Made by a program: the position numbers and the translations under genes. From assembly GCA_023460535.1 (NCBI GenBank), contig JAEWPV010000020.1, positions 1 to 64,000 of the forward strand: a DNA stretch of 64,000 nt, in the 5' to 3' direction. This DNA comes from Bacillota bacterium. Lineage in GTDB: Bacteria > Bacillota > Clostridia > Oscillospirales > Ruminococcaceae. This document shows positions 25,702 through 33,159 of this stretch, in pieces. The notes under the pieces were generated by a model that saw only the letters and a list, made by a program, of their open reading frames with translations, searched no databases and had not been told where the DNA came from. The number at the start of each line of letters is the position of its first letter. The first letter of the stretch is position 1.

Positions 25702-26280
25702 CTAATTGGGTTTGCGTCCTGCGCGGTAAACCGTGCGCACACCCAGATAAACAACAAAACCGATGACCGTGCCCGTTGTGTTAAAGATTACATCGTCCAC
25801 ATCGCTAATGCCTGTTGCAAATACAAACTGCAGCACCTCTATAGAGACCGAGCAGCAAAACCCCATCAATGCGGTAAACCAAAAGCCATGCCGCTTGCCC
25901 ACCACGGGCAAAAGCGCCCCAAACGGAACAAACCAAAGAACATTGCCAATCAGGTTGTAATAAAAAAACCACTTCGTATACGCGTGGTACAGCTTAATCG
26001 TGTGTACAAAAGGCGTCAGGTTCACGCTGTCCAGCGAGTTTTGCCAGGCGAACCACAGGTTTTGGTTTATACCGTAACGAAACACCGTAATCTGGTACAG
26101 GCAGATAAAGTAAAACACAAACACCCAAAGAAGCGCTTCGCGTCGTCTGTCACGCGGCGGCACGCCGCGCTTCTTTTGGGCATACAGTGTTAAGCATCGC
26201 CACACCGCCCAGACAAAAAACAATAGTAATGCGACCAATACGGCATGTGCCGAAAGTCGAATAATCCCTGCTAAACTCAT
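25702..26280 (-). CDS. VanZ family membrane protein
   Basis: 192 residues with five hydrophobic segments. VNLTPFVHTIK, NLIGNVLWFVPFGALLP, SIEVLQFVFATGISDVDDVIFNTTGTVIGF are the VanZ signature. In VanA enterococci VanZ gives modest teicoplanin resistance by an unknown mechanism; chromosomal homologues like this one have no established role. GGAGGG lies before the ATG. It starts 44 bases after metA on the same strand. Confidence 0.9.
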   Translation of the reverse strand: MSLAGIIRLSAHAVLVALLLFFVWAVWRCLTLYAQKKRGVPPRDRRREALLWVFVFYFICLYQITVFRYGINQNLWFAWQNSLDSVNLTPFVHTIKLYHAYTKWFFYYNLIGNVLWFVPFGALLPVVGKRHGFWFTALMGFCCSVSIEVLQFVFATGISDVDDVIFNTTGTVIGFVVYLGVRTVYRAGRKPN

Positions 26281-26324
26281 GCCGTACCCTCCAGTGCCAA
26301 ACGAAATGGCTCAGTTACCCTGTT

Positions 26325-27242
26325 TTACGCCAGATCATGAAGGTCGTACGGCGTCTTTTGATACACAATATGGTTTAACCAGTTGGCATACAGCAGGTTG
26401 CCGTGGCTGCGCCACACAAAAGGGGGCTGCCTAGTCGGGTCGTTTTGGGGAAAGTAGTTTTCGGGCATCGAGATGACACACCCCTTATCTAGGTCTCTAA
26501 AGTATTCCTCCGCCAATGTCATGCGGTCGTATTCGGAATGACCGGTAACAAAAATCTGCCGGTCATCGTCCGAGCAGATGATATGCGCACCCGCGGTATC
26601 CGACCAGGTTAACAGCCTCAACCCCTCTGCCTTAAGGATATCGCGTTTGCGTACCTCCGTGTGGCGGGATTGCGGTGCTGCAAACACCTCGTCAAAGCCC
26701 CGCAACAGGGGATGGGTTTCATCCAGCACCTTGTGGGGAAAAACTCCGAACAGCTTGTTATCCAGCGGGTACTTCGGAATGCCGTAGTGGTAATACAGCC
26801 CCGCCTGCGCTCCCCAGCAGATGTGAAAGGTGGAGTATACGTGTGTCTTAGTCCATTCCAGAATTCCGCACAGCTCATCCCAGTAGGAAACCTCCTCAAA
26901 CTGCATCTGCTCCACCGGGGCGCCGGTAATAATCATGCCGTCAAACCGTTCGTCTTTTATCTCATCAATGGTCTTGTAAAACGCAAGAAGATGCTCTTGC
27001 GGCGTGTTTTTCGAGGTGTGAGAGGCGGTTTGCAGCAGTTCAATATCCACCTGAATCGGGGTATTGCCAAGCACGCGCAACAGCTGGGTTTCGGTCTCAA
27101 TCTTCTTGGGCATCAGGTTTAAAATGACGATGCGCAGCGGTCGAATATCCTGCGACTTTGCGCGCTCCTCATACATTACGAATATATTCTCCGCCTCCAG
27201 CACCCTTGCTGCGGGAAGCGAGTTAGAGATACAAATAGGCAT
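26325..27242 (-). CDS. metA: Homoserine O-acetyltransferase, MetA type
   Basis: 305 residues. First step of methionine synthesis from homoserine. Catalytic Cys142 is in FHICWGAQAGL, and His235 and Glu237 in VTGHSEYDR. Residue 111 is Glu (ITGAPVEQMQF); in this family Glu111 goes with acetyl-CoA and Gly111 with succinyl-CoA, so acetyl transfer is predicted despite the usual succinyltransferase label. The ATG at 27242 has CGGAG 5 bases upstream. A 230-base leader with a small Met-rich peptide and an intrinsic terminator precedes it. Confidence 0.93.
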   Translation of the reverse strand: MPICISNSLPAARVLEAENIFVMYEERAKSQDIRPLRIVILNLMPKKIETETQLLRVLGNTPIQVDIELLQTASHTSKNTPQEHLLAFYKTIDEIKDERFDGMIITGAPVEQMQFEEVSYWDELCGILEWTKTHVYSTFHICWGAQAGLYYHYGIPKYPLDNKLFGVFPHKVLDETHPLLRGFDEVFAAPQSRHTEVRKRDILKAEGLRLLTWSDTAGAHIICSDDDRQIFVTGHSEYDRMTLAEEYFRDLDKGCVISMPENYFPQNDPTRQPPFVWRSHGNLLYANWLNHIVYQKTPYDLHDLA

Positions 27243-27300
27243 ATAAACTCCGTTCTGCCGTAACGGCAACTGATAGTTATCAGGTACAAAATAGGCAAAT

Positions 27301-27326
27301 AAAAAAACGCACGGCAACCCATGCGT
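27301..27326 (-). terminator. Intrinsic terminator in the metA leader (attenuator)
   Basis: Minus strand ACGCATGG and CCGTGCGT pair (one G-U) around GTTG and run straight into seven T. It lies 58 bases before the metA start, so it must be overcome for expression. Confidence 0.8.
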
Positions 27327-27354
27327 CCGCACAACCGCTGTTTCAGCAGTGCGG
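27327..27354 (-). promoter_or_regulatory. Pause-type hairpin abutting the metA attenuator
   Basis: CCGCAC and GTGCGG close an inner GCTG-AAA-CAGC hairpin. The stop codon of the leader peptide (27345-27343) lies in its upper part. Confidence 0.6.
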
Positions 27355-27429
27355 GCACATTCGCATCATGCAGCTGGACATTCGTATTGACTTCTCCAAA
27401 GCATGAAAAATGGTCGTCGAGCGGTTCAT
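27343..27429 (-). CDS. Putative methionine-rich leader peptide of metA
   Basis: 28 codons starting ATG at 27429, 10 bases after GGAG. The second half reads RMSSCMMRMCPHC: four Met within eight residues (17, 21, 22, 24) plus three Cys. It ends inside a hairpin that abuts an intrinsic terminator, the layout of amino-acid attenuators. A competing frame from a TTG at 27433 also uses the same GGAG and would run through the terminator; I consider it less likely. No SAM riboswitch or T-box motif could be found in this leader. Confidence 0.45.
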   Translation of the reverse strand: MNRSTTIFHALEKSIRMSSCMMRMCPHC

Positions 27430-27482
27430 TCAAATACAGCTCCTAAAGGATATTTTGTGTAAAATGAATTGTCTTAATACTT

Positions 27483-27511
27483 ATTATAACAGAGGGATGG
27501 CGAAAGCACAA
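27483..27511 (-). promoter_or_regulatory. Sigma-A promoter for metA
   Basis: Minus strand TTGTGC (27511-27506), 17-base spacer, TATAAT (27488-27483). Between this and the promoter at 27676 (about 160 bases) nothing else is seen. Confidence 0.75.
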
Positions 27512-27675
27512 TGCCCGCACCTGCTACGCGACTGCGAACGCCTTGGTTACTGGTGCAAAGCGAAGCCACAAAAAAACACTTTGATATAGCTTGCGATATT
27601 ATGTGCGAAATAACTCCTGTTTCTTGTGTTCTATGTACAAAAATATGTTTGCTTAGTAAAGATTATGTGATGTAA

Positions 27676-27704
27676 TTGATAAGCTCAAGGAAAAATGGTA
27701 TACT
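27676..27704 (+). promoter_or_regulatory. Sigma-A promoter for the MFS gene
   Basis: TTGATA (27676-27681), 17-base spacer, TATACT (27699-27704). Confidence 0.7.
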
Positions 27705-27742
27705 TTTGCTGGTATCATGATAAGAGTATGAGGAGAGTGCCT

Positions 27743-29041
27743 ATGAAACTGGATTACAAACGCACGATATTGGTTGGTCTTGCATTTCTTACCATTAGCT
27801 CCTTTTGGCAGCTATACGACTTTGTGGTTCCTCTGATTATGTTAAAGGCGTTTGAAATCAAGGATACCGTTGCGGGTGTCGTGATGTCGCTTGATAACGT
27901 ACTGGCATTGTTTATGCTGCCCCTGTTTGGAATGCTGTCGGACAAAACCAACACAAAAATCGGGCGCAGAATGCCCTATATAATCGCCGGTACGGCAGTC
28001 GCGACCATATCGATGTCGCTGATACCGTACTCGGCCAGCAACAAAAATCTGCCCCTGTTTATTGTGTCGCTTGGTATCGTTTTAATCGGCATGGCATTGT
28101 ACCGCTCTCCCGCCGTCGCGTTAATGCCCGATGTCACGCCAAAGCCTCTGCGTTCCAAGGGCAACGCCGTTATCAATTTAATGGGTGCCGTGGGCGGCAT
28201 ATTGGTTTTGGCGCTGATTACATTCTTAGCGCCCGATAAGGATAACCTGAACTACTGGCCACTGTTTCTCGCAACTGCGACGATTATGATACTCGGTGTC
28301 GTCATCCTAAAGCTCACCATAAACGAGCCCAAAGAGGTACATAAGATGCGTCTTGCCAGTGCCGAGATGGGCATTGATGTGGAGGAAGCGACCGACGATG
28401 CCCAGACGGTGCGCGAAAACCACAAGCTGGAGCCCGAGGTGCGCAAAAGCCTGATTTTTATCTTGCTCTCTATCTCGCTGTGGTTTATGGGCTATAACGC
28501 CATTACCACCGCCTTCTCAAAATACGCGCTGGTTGCGCTGAATATCTCCGAGTCGCAGTCTGCCTCTATACTGATGGTTGCGACTGTGACTTCAATCATT
28601 GCGTTTATCCCCGTGGGTATTCTGTCGTCCAAGTTCGGGCGCAAAAAGAGCATTCTGTTTGGCATTACGTTGCTTGCGCTGGTGTTTGGTACCGCCACTT
28701 TGTACACAAAATTCTCGCCGCTGATGTTCTTATCCTTTGCGCTTGCCGGTATTGCCTGGGCATCCATTAACGTCAACTCCCTGCCCATGGTGCTCGAGAT
28801 GTCCAAGGGTGCGAACGTTGGCCGATATACCGGCTATTACTACACCTTCTCCATGTCCGCACAGATTGTCACCCCTATTTTGTCGGGCTTTTTGCTGGAG
28901 CATGTAGGCTATTACACACTGATGCCCTACGGCGCCTTGTTTGTCGGTCTTGCGTTTATTACCATGATGATGGTCAAACACGGCGACTCAAAGCCCGTAC
29001 AACCCGTGTCCAAGCTCGAGGCATTTGACACTGCCGATTAA
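27743..29041 (+). CDS. MFS transporter, SLC45/sugar-permease-like
   Basis: About 432 residues with 12 predicted helices. Loop 2-3 GMLSDKTNTKIGRRMPYI is the MFS motif A in the form seen in SLC45 and glycoside-type carriers, and the repeat GILSSKFGRKKSILFGITLL marks the second half. A long charged central loop separates the halves. The substrate is not evident. The ATG at 27743 has GAGGAGA 7 bases upstream. The phosphodiesterase gene follows after 47 bases in the same direction. Confidence 0.88.
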   Translation: MKLDYKRTILVGLAFLTISSFWQLYDFVVPLIMLKAFEIKDTVAGVVMSLDNVLALFMLPLFGMLSDKTNTKIGRRMPYIIAGTAVATISMSLIPYSASNKNLPLFIVSLGIVLIGMALYRSPAVALMPDVTPKPLRSKGNAVINLMGAVGGILVLALITFLAPDKDNLNYWPLFLATATIMILGVVILKLTINEPKEVHKMRLASAEMGIDVEEATDDAQTVRENHKLEPEVRKSLIFILLSISLWFMGYNAITTAFSKYALVALNISESQSASILMVATVTSIIAFIPVGILSSKFGRKKSILFGITLLALVFGTATLYTKFSPLMFLSFALAGIAWASINVNSLPMVLEMSKGANVGRYTGYYYTFSMSAQIVTPILSGFLLEHVGYYTLMPYGALFVGLAFITMMMVKHGDSKPVQPVSKLEAFDTAD

Positions 29042-29088
29042 GCTGACCCAAAACCTATTGTTATCTTACTGAGAGTTTGGTGATAGAG

Positions 29089-29901
29089 ATGGTTATCTAT
29101 GTGATATCGGTTATCGTACTGCTGTTTGTGCTGTATCTGCTGCTGCTTGCGCCGGCGGATTTTGAAAAGGGGGAAGGTGATGCCTTATGGCGCAGCCATT
29201 ACGCGCATCGCGGTCTGCATACCAAGGACATGGCTGTACCCGAAAACTCCATGGCAGCGTTTGAACAGGCAGTAAAGGCAGGCTACGGCATTGAGCTTGA
29301 CATCAACCTCACAGCAGACGACAAGGTGGTCGTGTTCCACGACGATACCCTTACGCGCATGTGCGGCGTAGAAAAGCGCATTGCCGACTGTACCTATGAA
29401 GAAATCAAGGAGCTTACTCTACTCAAAACCGCGCAACGCATCCCACTGTTCGAGGATGTGCTTAAGCTGGTCAGCGGCAAGGTGCCGCTGATTGTGGAGC
29501 TCAAGGCGACCAATCGCAACGCAGAGCTGTGCAAGATTGCAGCACAGATGCTCGATGCCTACAAAGGAACCTACTGCATCGAATCATTTCACCCCGCCAT
29601 AGTGCGGTGGTTTTGCAACAACAGACCGGGGGTAATTCGGGGTCAGCTGTCGGCGGGGTATCGCAACTTTCATGGCATCCCGTTTTGGCAGGCGGTTATC
29701 CTGTCGTCGCTCGTCACCAATGTGATTACCCGACCCCACTTTGTCGCCTACAAGCACGACAACGCCCATAAAAGGCTGCGTCTGAGCCTATATCGGTTTA
29801 TCGGGGGCAAGCTGGTGGCATGGACGGTACGCGACCCGGGCGACGTTCCCTACTGTAAAAACCGCTTTGACGCAATGATATTTGAGTTTTTTCACCCCTG
29901 A
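29089..29901 (+). CDS. Membrane-anchored glycerophosphodiester phosphodiesterase
   Basis: About 270 residues. An N-terminal membrane helix (VISVIVLLFVLYLLLL) precedes the GDPD domain: YAHRGLH with the catalytic His, PENSMAAF, GIELDINLT, VVFHDDTLTRM and VELK. It hydrolyses glycerophosphodiesters to glycerol-3-phosphate and an alcohol, probably at the membrane. The ATG at 29089 has GGTGAT upstream; a TTG/GTG slightly upstream is possible. Ends before a strong hairpin. Confidence 0.9.
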   Translation: MVIYVISVIVLLFVLYLLLLAPADFEKGEGDALWRSHYAHRGLHTKDMAVPENSMAAFEQAVKAGYGIELDINLTADDKVVVFHDDTLTRMCGVEKRIADCTYEEIKELTLLKTAQRIPLFEDVLKLVSGKVPLIVELKATNRNAELCKIAAQMLDAYKGTYCIESFHPAIVRWFCNNRPGVIRGQLSAGYRNFHGIPFWQAVILSSLVTNVITRPHFVAYKHDNAHKRLRLSLYRFIGGKLVAWTVRDPGDVPYCKNRFDAMIFEFFHP

Positions 29902-29937
29902 ATACATATGGATATCTAGTAGATACGTGCATAAAAC

Positions 29938-29968
29938 AGACCGGCTCCTTTTTTAGGGGAGCCGGTCT
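29938..29968. terminator. Bidirectional intrinsic terminator
   Basis: AGACCGGCTCC and GGAGCCGGTCT pair perfectly. The minus-strand side is followed by TGTTTTAT, the plus side by TGTGTATTTC. Shared by the phosphodiesterase gene and the convergent pseudogene. Confidence 0.85.
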
Positions 29969-29997
29969 TGTGTATTTCATGCGTCCCAATACGATGC

Positions 29998-30462
29998 TCA
30001 CAATCTTCTTATCGGGAAAAACAGATAGCCCGTTCCGGTTTGCGGGCAGTTATAATCATGAACTGCTCCAACCAGCGGTATGCCGTTCTCCTGCATATAG
30101 CCGATACCGTTTGCAAAGGTATCGTTGCCTGCGTTTTCGACTTAGAGGTATTCGTAGCCCGGCACCACCCATTTGCACCAGCCATCCGGCGCTTCGGCGT
30201 CATCGTCGCATTCCACCCCCGCAAGGTACAAGCCCTGCGAAAAGCCATCTTGCCATGGGTCGAACGACCGCGAGAAATCAGACATTGCGCCCCAAAATCC
30301 AAGAATTGTTCCGTGCTCGTCTTTTTTTGCCAGGCGTTCAACCTCGTTAAAATGCAGGGTAGCCTCACGCCAAAGCGTTTTGATAAAGTCGTCTCCATCC
30401 TTTGTGGAGCCTTCTTTGCCGATTATAACAAACGACTCCTTCACGCATTTTTCAAATTTCAT
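29998..30462 (-). pseudogene. GyrI-like effector-binding protein broken by one in-frame stop
   Basis: 155 codons from an ATG at 30462, with AAAAGGAG 7 bases upstream. The N-terminal two thirds (KFEKCVKESFVIIGKEG to WVVPGYEYL) and, after an in-frame TAA at 30144-30142, the remainder (VENAGNDTFANGIGYMQE to GYLFFPIRRL) read in one frame and together make a normal-length GyrI-like small-molecule-binding domain, a family related to the effector domain of AraC/BmrR regulators. A single base change would restore it. Whether the 106-residue fragment is stable is unknown. A promoter-like TGGTAA with TATAAT lies upstream (30550-30522, minus). Confidence 0.8.
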
Positions 30463-30724
30463 TGCTTTACTCCTTTTCATCCCGAAGCTTTGATGATAGG
30501 GGGACGATGTTTACTAACGGTATTATATCATTTCATACCTCATATTACCATAATTCTATACAAGGATTTCCTTTCTTATAATATGCACCTATGCCACGTC
30601 AGGATAAAAATCAACGACCACATTAGCGCTACAGCCACACAAAAGCTTATAACTGTTGCCGCACCCCGCCGTTTTGAATAGGATATACCGAACGACCATA
30701 CTGGCAGGGAAGGGGCGGGCACAA

Positions 30725-31231
30725 ATGCTCCAGACAATTGCATATAACAGGGAAGCCGCTGTTGCGTACGCGCACCAATGGGCGTTTTCCCGCAACCCGC
30801 GCTACGCCGATTTTGAAAACATGGGTGGCGACTGCACCAACTTCATTTCACAATGCGTGTTTGCGGGCAGCGGGCACATGAACTACACGCCCGTTACGGG
30901 TTGGTTTTTTCTCACACTCGCAAACCGCACCCCATCCTGGTCGGGTGTGGAGTACTTCTACCGATTCATGACAGGCAACCGGGACGGAGCGGGTCCCTTT
31001 GCGCGGCGTGTCTCGATCGGCGAGATCGTGCCCGGCGACGTTGTACAACTGCGCTTTGCCGCAGACGAACGGTTTGGGCACTCGCTTTTGGTGGTATCGG
31101 TCGAGTCCCCCGACGAACTGGGCATTCGCATCGCCACCCATACGTTTGACAGCGACAACCGCAGACTGAGTACCTACCATTACAACGAGGCACGTTATCT
31201 GCATTTTGAGGGCGTCCGGCGGTACGTGTAA
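30725..31231 (+). CDS. Amidase_6 domain protein (putative cysteine peptidase)
   Basis: About 168 residues. YNREAAVAYAHQWAFSRNPRYADFE followed by GGDCTNFISQC is the Amidase_6 (PF12671) signature, with the Cys as likely nucleophile; FGHSLLVVS supplies the His. In other Firmicutes this domain is often at the C-terminus of secreted wall-associated proteins; here it stands alone without a signal peptide. The ATG at 30725 follows AAGGGG by about 9 bases. Function beyond amide hydrolysis is not known. Confidence 0.85.
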   Translation: MLQTIAYNREAAVAYAHQWAFSRNPRYADFENMGGDCTNFISQCVFAGSGHMNYTPVTGWFFLTLANRTPSWSGVEYFYRFMTGNRDGAGPFARRVSIGEIVPGDVVQLRFAADERFGHSLLVVSVESPDELGIRIATHTFDSDNRRLSTYHYNEARYLHFEGVRRYV

Positions 31232-31280
31232 GCTCCCGCGGGTGGTATGCATAAATACAGAATTGTTCCAACATAATACC

Positions 31281-31334
31281 TGCAACAAGCTAAGCCGTCC
31301 AAATCAAATGGTTTGGACGGCTTAGCTTGTTGCA
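31281..31334. repeat. Perfect 23-base inverted repeat
   Basis: Arms at 31281-31303 and 31312-31334 are exact reverse complements of 23 bases around an 8-base loop TCAAATGG. Begins TGCAACAAGC and ends GCTTGTTGCA. No T-run follows on either strand. May terminate transcription after the amidase gene or be a small repeat element. Confidence 0.75.
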
Positions 31335-31382
31335 TAGGGCGTAATGACAGGTTAGCGGTGTGGTGCCATCGTTAGCGTTTGG

Positions 31383-31411
31383 TTGTGTTTTATAGGCAAC
31401 CGAGTTATAAT
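31383..31411 (+). promoter_or_regulatory. Sigma-A promoter for the chromate transporter pair
   Basis: TTGTGT (31383-31388), 17-base spacer, TATAAT (31406-31411). Confidence 0.65.
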
Positions 31412-31492
31412 ACCTACGAGGAATACAGAAATCTATCAAACCTTAATTATTCGTTGTCAGATAATTGATTTAGAAAGCCGGAGGACGTCGCA

Positions 31493-32062
31493 TTGCAAGA
31501 CAAAGATCAAAAGCAAAGAAAAGTACCGTTGTGGGAGATATTCTTAGTGTTTTGCAAGGTTGGGGTATTGACCTTCGGCGGTGGGTATGCAATGCTGCCT
31601 ATAATCAATAAAGAAGCGGTGGAAAATCGCGCTTGGGCGTCTACGGAAGAGATTATGGATTATTATGCGGTCGGGCAATGCCTGCCCGGGCTGATAGCGG
31701 TGAATACCGCTGTGTTTGTCGGCGATAAGCTTCGTGGCAAAAAAGGCGGTGTTGTCGCCGCCCTTGGGGTTGCGCTTCCATCCCTTGTAATTATTATGCT
31801 GATAGCTGCCCTACTCAAACCCTTTATGAACAACCCGATTGTGCAAAAAGCCTTTATCGGGGTTCGAATTGCGGTTGCCGCACTGATTGTAAAAACGATT
31901 ATTACGATGTGGAAAACCGGGATTAAGGATCTGTTTGCCGTTTTGGTGTTTGCCGGTGTGTTTCTCCTTTCTGTATTCACCGGCATCTCTACAGTTTTGC
32001 TTATCCTATTGGCTGTGGCGCTTGGGATTGTGGTGAAGGTTTTTTTAAAAAAAGACAGATAA
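31493..32062 (+). CDS. Chromate transporter family protein, half-size subunit 1
   Basis: 189 residues, one CHR domain with about six helices. FCKVGVLTFGGGYAMLPII, YAVGQCLPGLIAVNTAVFVG and GALGVALPS-type blocks are conserved in ChrA. Half-size CHR proteins occur as adjacent pairs that together replace the fused two-domain transporter; the substrate in anaerobes without chromate is uncertain. The TTG start has GGAGG 8 bases upstream. Confidence 0.88.
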   Translation: MQDKDQKQRKVPLWEIFLVFCKVGVLTFGGGYAMLPIINKEAVENRAWASTEEIMDYYAVGQCLPGLIAVNTAVFVGDKLRGKKGGVVAALGVALPSLVIIMLIAALLKPFMNNPIVQKAFIGVRIAVAALIVKTIITMWKTGIKDLFAVLVFAGVFLLSVFTGISTVLLILLAVALGIVVKVFLKKDR

Positions 32063-32116
32063 TCTTTCTCTGTGCGTCACCAAATTAGTTATGCGCAAAG
32101 CTTTAATGGAGGCAAC

Positions 32117-32677
32117 ATGATTTACCTTTTATTGTTTGTGGAGTTTTTTCAGATTGGATTGTTTGCCGTCGGGGGTGGGCTTGCCACTATTCCGTTTTTA
32201 TATGATCTTGCGGCAAAATACCCTTGGTTTACCCACAGCGAGGTTGTAGACATGATAGCGATATCTGAATCGACCCCTGGTGCCATCGGCTTGAACATGG
32301 CCACCTACGTCGGTTTCACCACGGCGGGACCCCTCGGCAGCATCGTCAGTACCGTGTCCATTATCATCCCCGAAATAATCATTGTCTTAGCGGTATCCAG
32401 AGTGCTTACCCGGTTTTACACCAACCGGTTTGTCGCCGCCGTGTTCTATTCGGTTCGTCCGGCAGTAACCGCTCTGATTGCCGTTGCCTGCCTTGAGGTG
32501 CTAAAGGTATCGGTATTAAATGGGGATGCCTTTTTGCCGGCCCTGGATATTTTTCAACTTATCAATGGTAAGGCTGCCGTGTTGTTTGCCGTCGTTTTGT
32601 TGTTGGTACTAAAGCTAAAAAAACACCCGGTCTATTATATTGCCGGATGCGCACTGATTGGCGTTTTTTTGTTTTAG
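32117..32677 (+). CDS. Chromate transporter family protein, half-size subunit 2
   Basis: About 186 residues, a second CHR domain. FVEFFQIGLFAVGGGLATIPFLYDL and ISESTPGAIGLNMATYVGF are the counterparts of the motifs in subunit 1. The ATG at 32117 has GGAGG 4 bases upstream. It follows subunit 1 by 54 bases; the pair is likely to form one transporter. Confidence 0.88.
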   Translation: MIYLLLFVEFFQIGLFAVGGGLATIPFLYDLAAKYPWFTHSEVVDMIAISESTPGAIGLNMATYVGFTTAGPLGSIVSTVSIIIPEIIIVLAVSRVLTRFYTNRFVAAVFYSVRPAVTALIAVACLEVLKVSVLNGDAFLPALDIFQLINGKAAVLFAVVLLLVLKLKKHPVYYIAGCALIGVFLF

Positions 32678-32731
32678 CGACATCGTGCTTTCTCACTTTA
32701 AAGATTTATTGCGTAAAATTGCGTTACCTGG

Positions 32732-32760
32732 TTGACAAACCGCGTGGATTCTGATATCTT
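32732..32760 (+). promoter_or_regulatory. Sigma-A promoter for the T-box leader
   Basis: TTGACA (32732-32737), 17-base spacer, TATCTT (32755-32760). Confidence 0.75.
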
Positions 32761-32784
32761 TATTGCTATATTGGAATATTGAGT

Positions 32785-33096
32785 AACGCAACGACAGGGA
32801 ATAGTAATCCACCCCCTTAGGTCAAAGAGAGCCGCGCTAGGTTGAGAAGCGGTACCTATCAGAATGGATGAACTCGCCCTTGAGCGGTCGGCTGAAAGTA
32901 GTGATGCAATTAGGCGCGAACGGATTTCCACCGATATCGGGAAGGCTTGTTTTTGGACGTATTGCGTCTACGATGAGTGTAGAGTGGGTGTTTTACTAAC
33001 ACCAATCGGAGTGGTACCACGGAAGTGTATTTTGCTTTCGTCTCCATGCACGGTGCAGATTATTCTGTATCGGCGTGTGCGGACGAAGGCTTTTTT
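32785..33096 (+). promoter_or_regulatory. T-box riboswitch, specifier CTC (leucine)
   Basis: Stem I is readable: CAGGG-AATAGTA-ATCC on the 5' side faces GGAT-GAACTCG-CCCTTG, giving a specifier loop GAACTCG with the codon CTC at 32873-32875. The apical region has AAAGAGAGCCG and GGTTGAGAAGC. The T-box GGAGTGGTACCACGG (33008-33022) contains TGGT for the tRNA acceptor end; its last base would pair with an A discriminator, as in leucine tRNA. A terminator follows. It should switch on the acyl-CoA synthetase gene when tRNA-Leu is uncharged. Confidence 0.88.
33034..33096 (+). terminator. Terminator of the T-box leader
   Basis: GCTTTCGTC (33034-33042) pairs with GACGAAGGC (33082-33090), followed by TTTTTT. 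It competes with the antiterminator formed by the T-box sequence. Confidence 0.8.
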
Positions 33097-33159
33097 GTTT
33101 GTCCCAAACACGCGTACTTAACGGGTTACGTACACAACAACAGTGCGGAGGAATGAACG

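Noticed and set aside
27176..27433. 85-codon frame from TTG 27433 across the metA leader
   Set aside because: It shares the GGAG with the leader peptide but would run through the intrinsic terminator and into metA in another frame; it resembles no known protein. It remains an alternative to the leader peptide.
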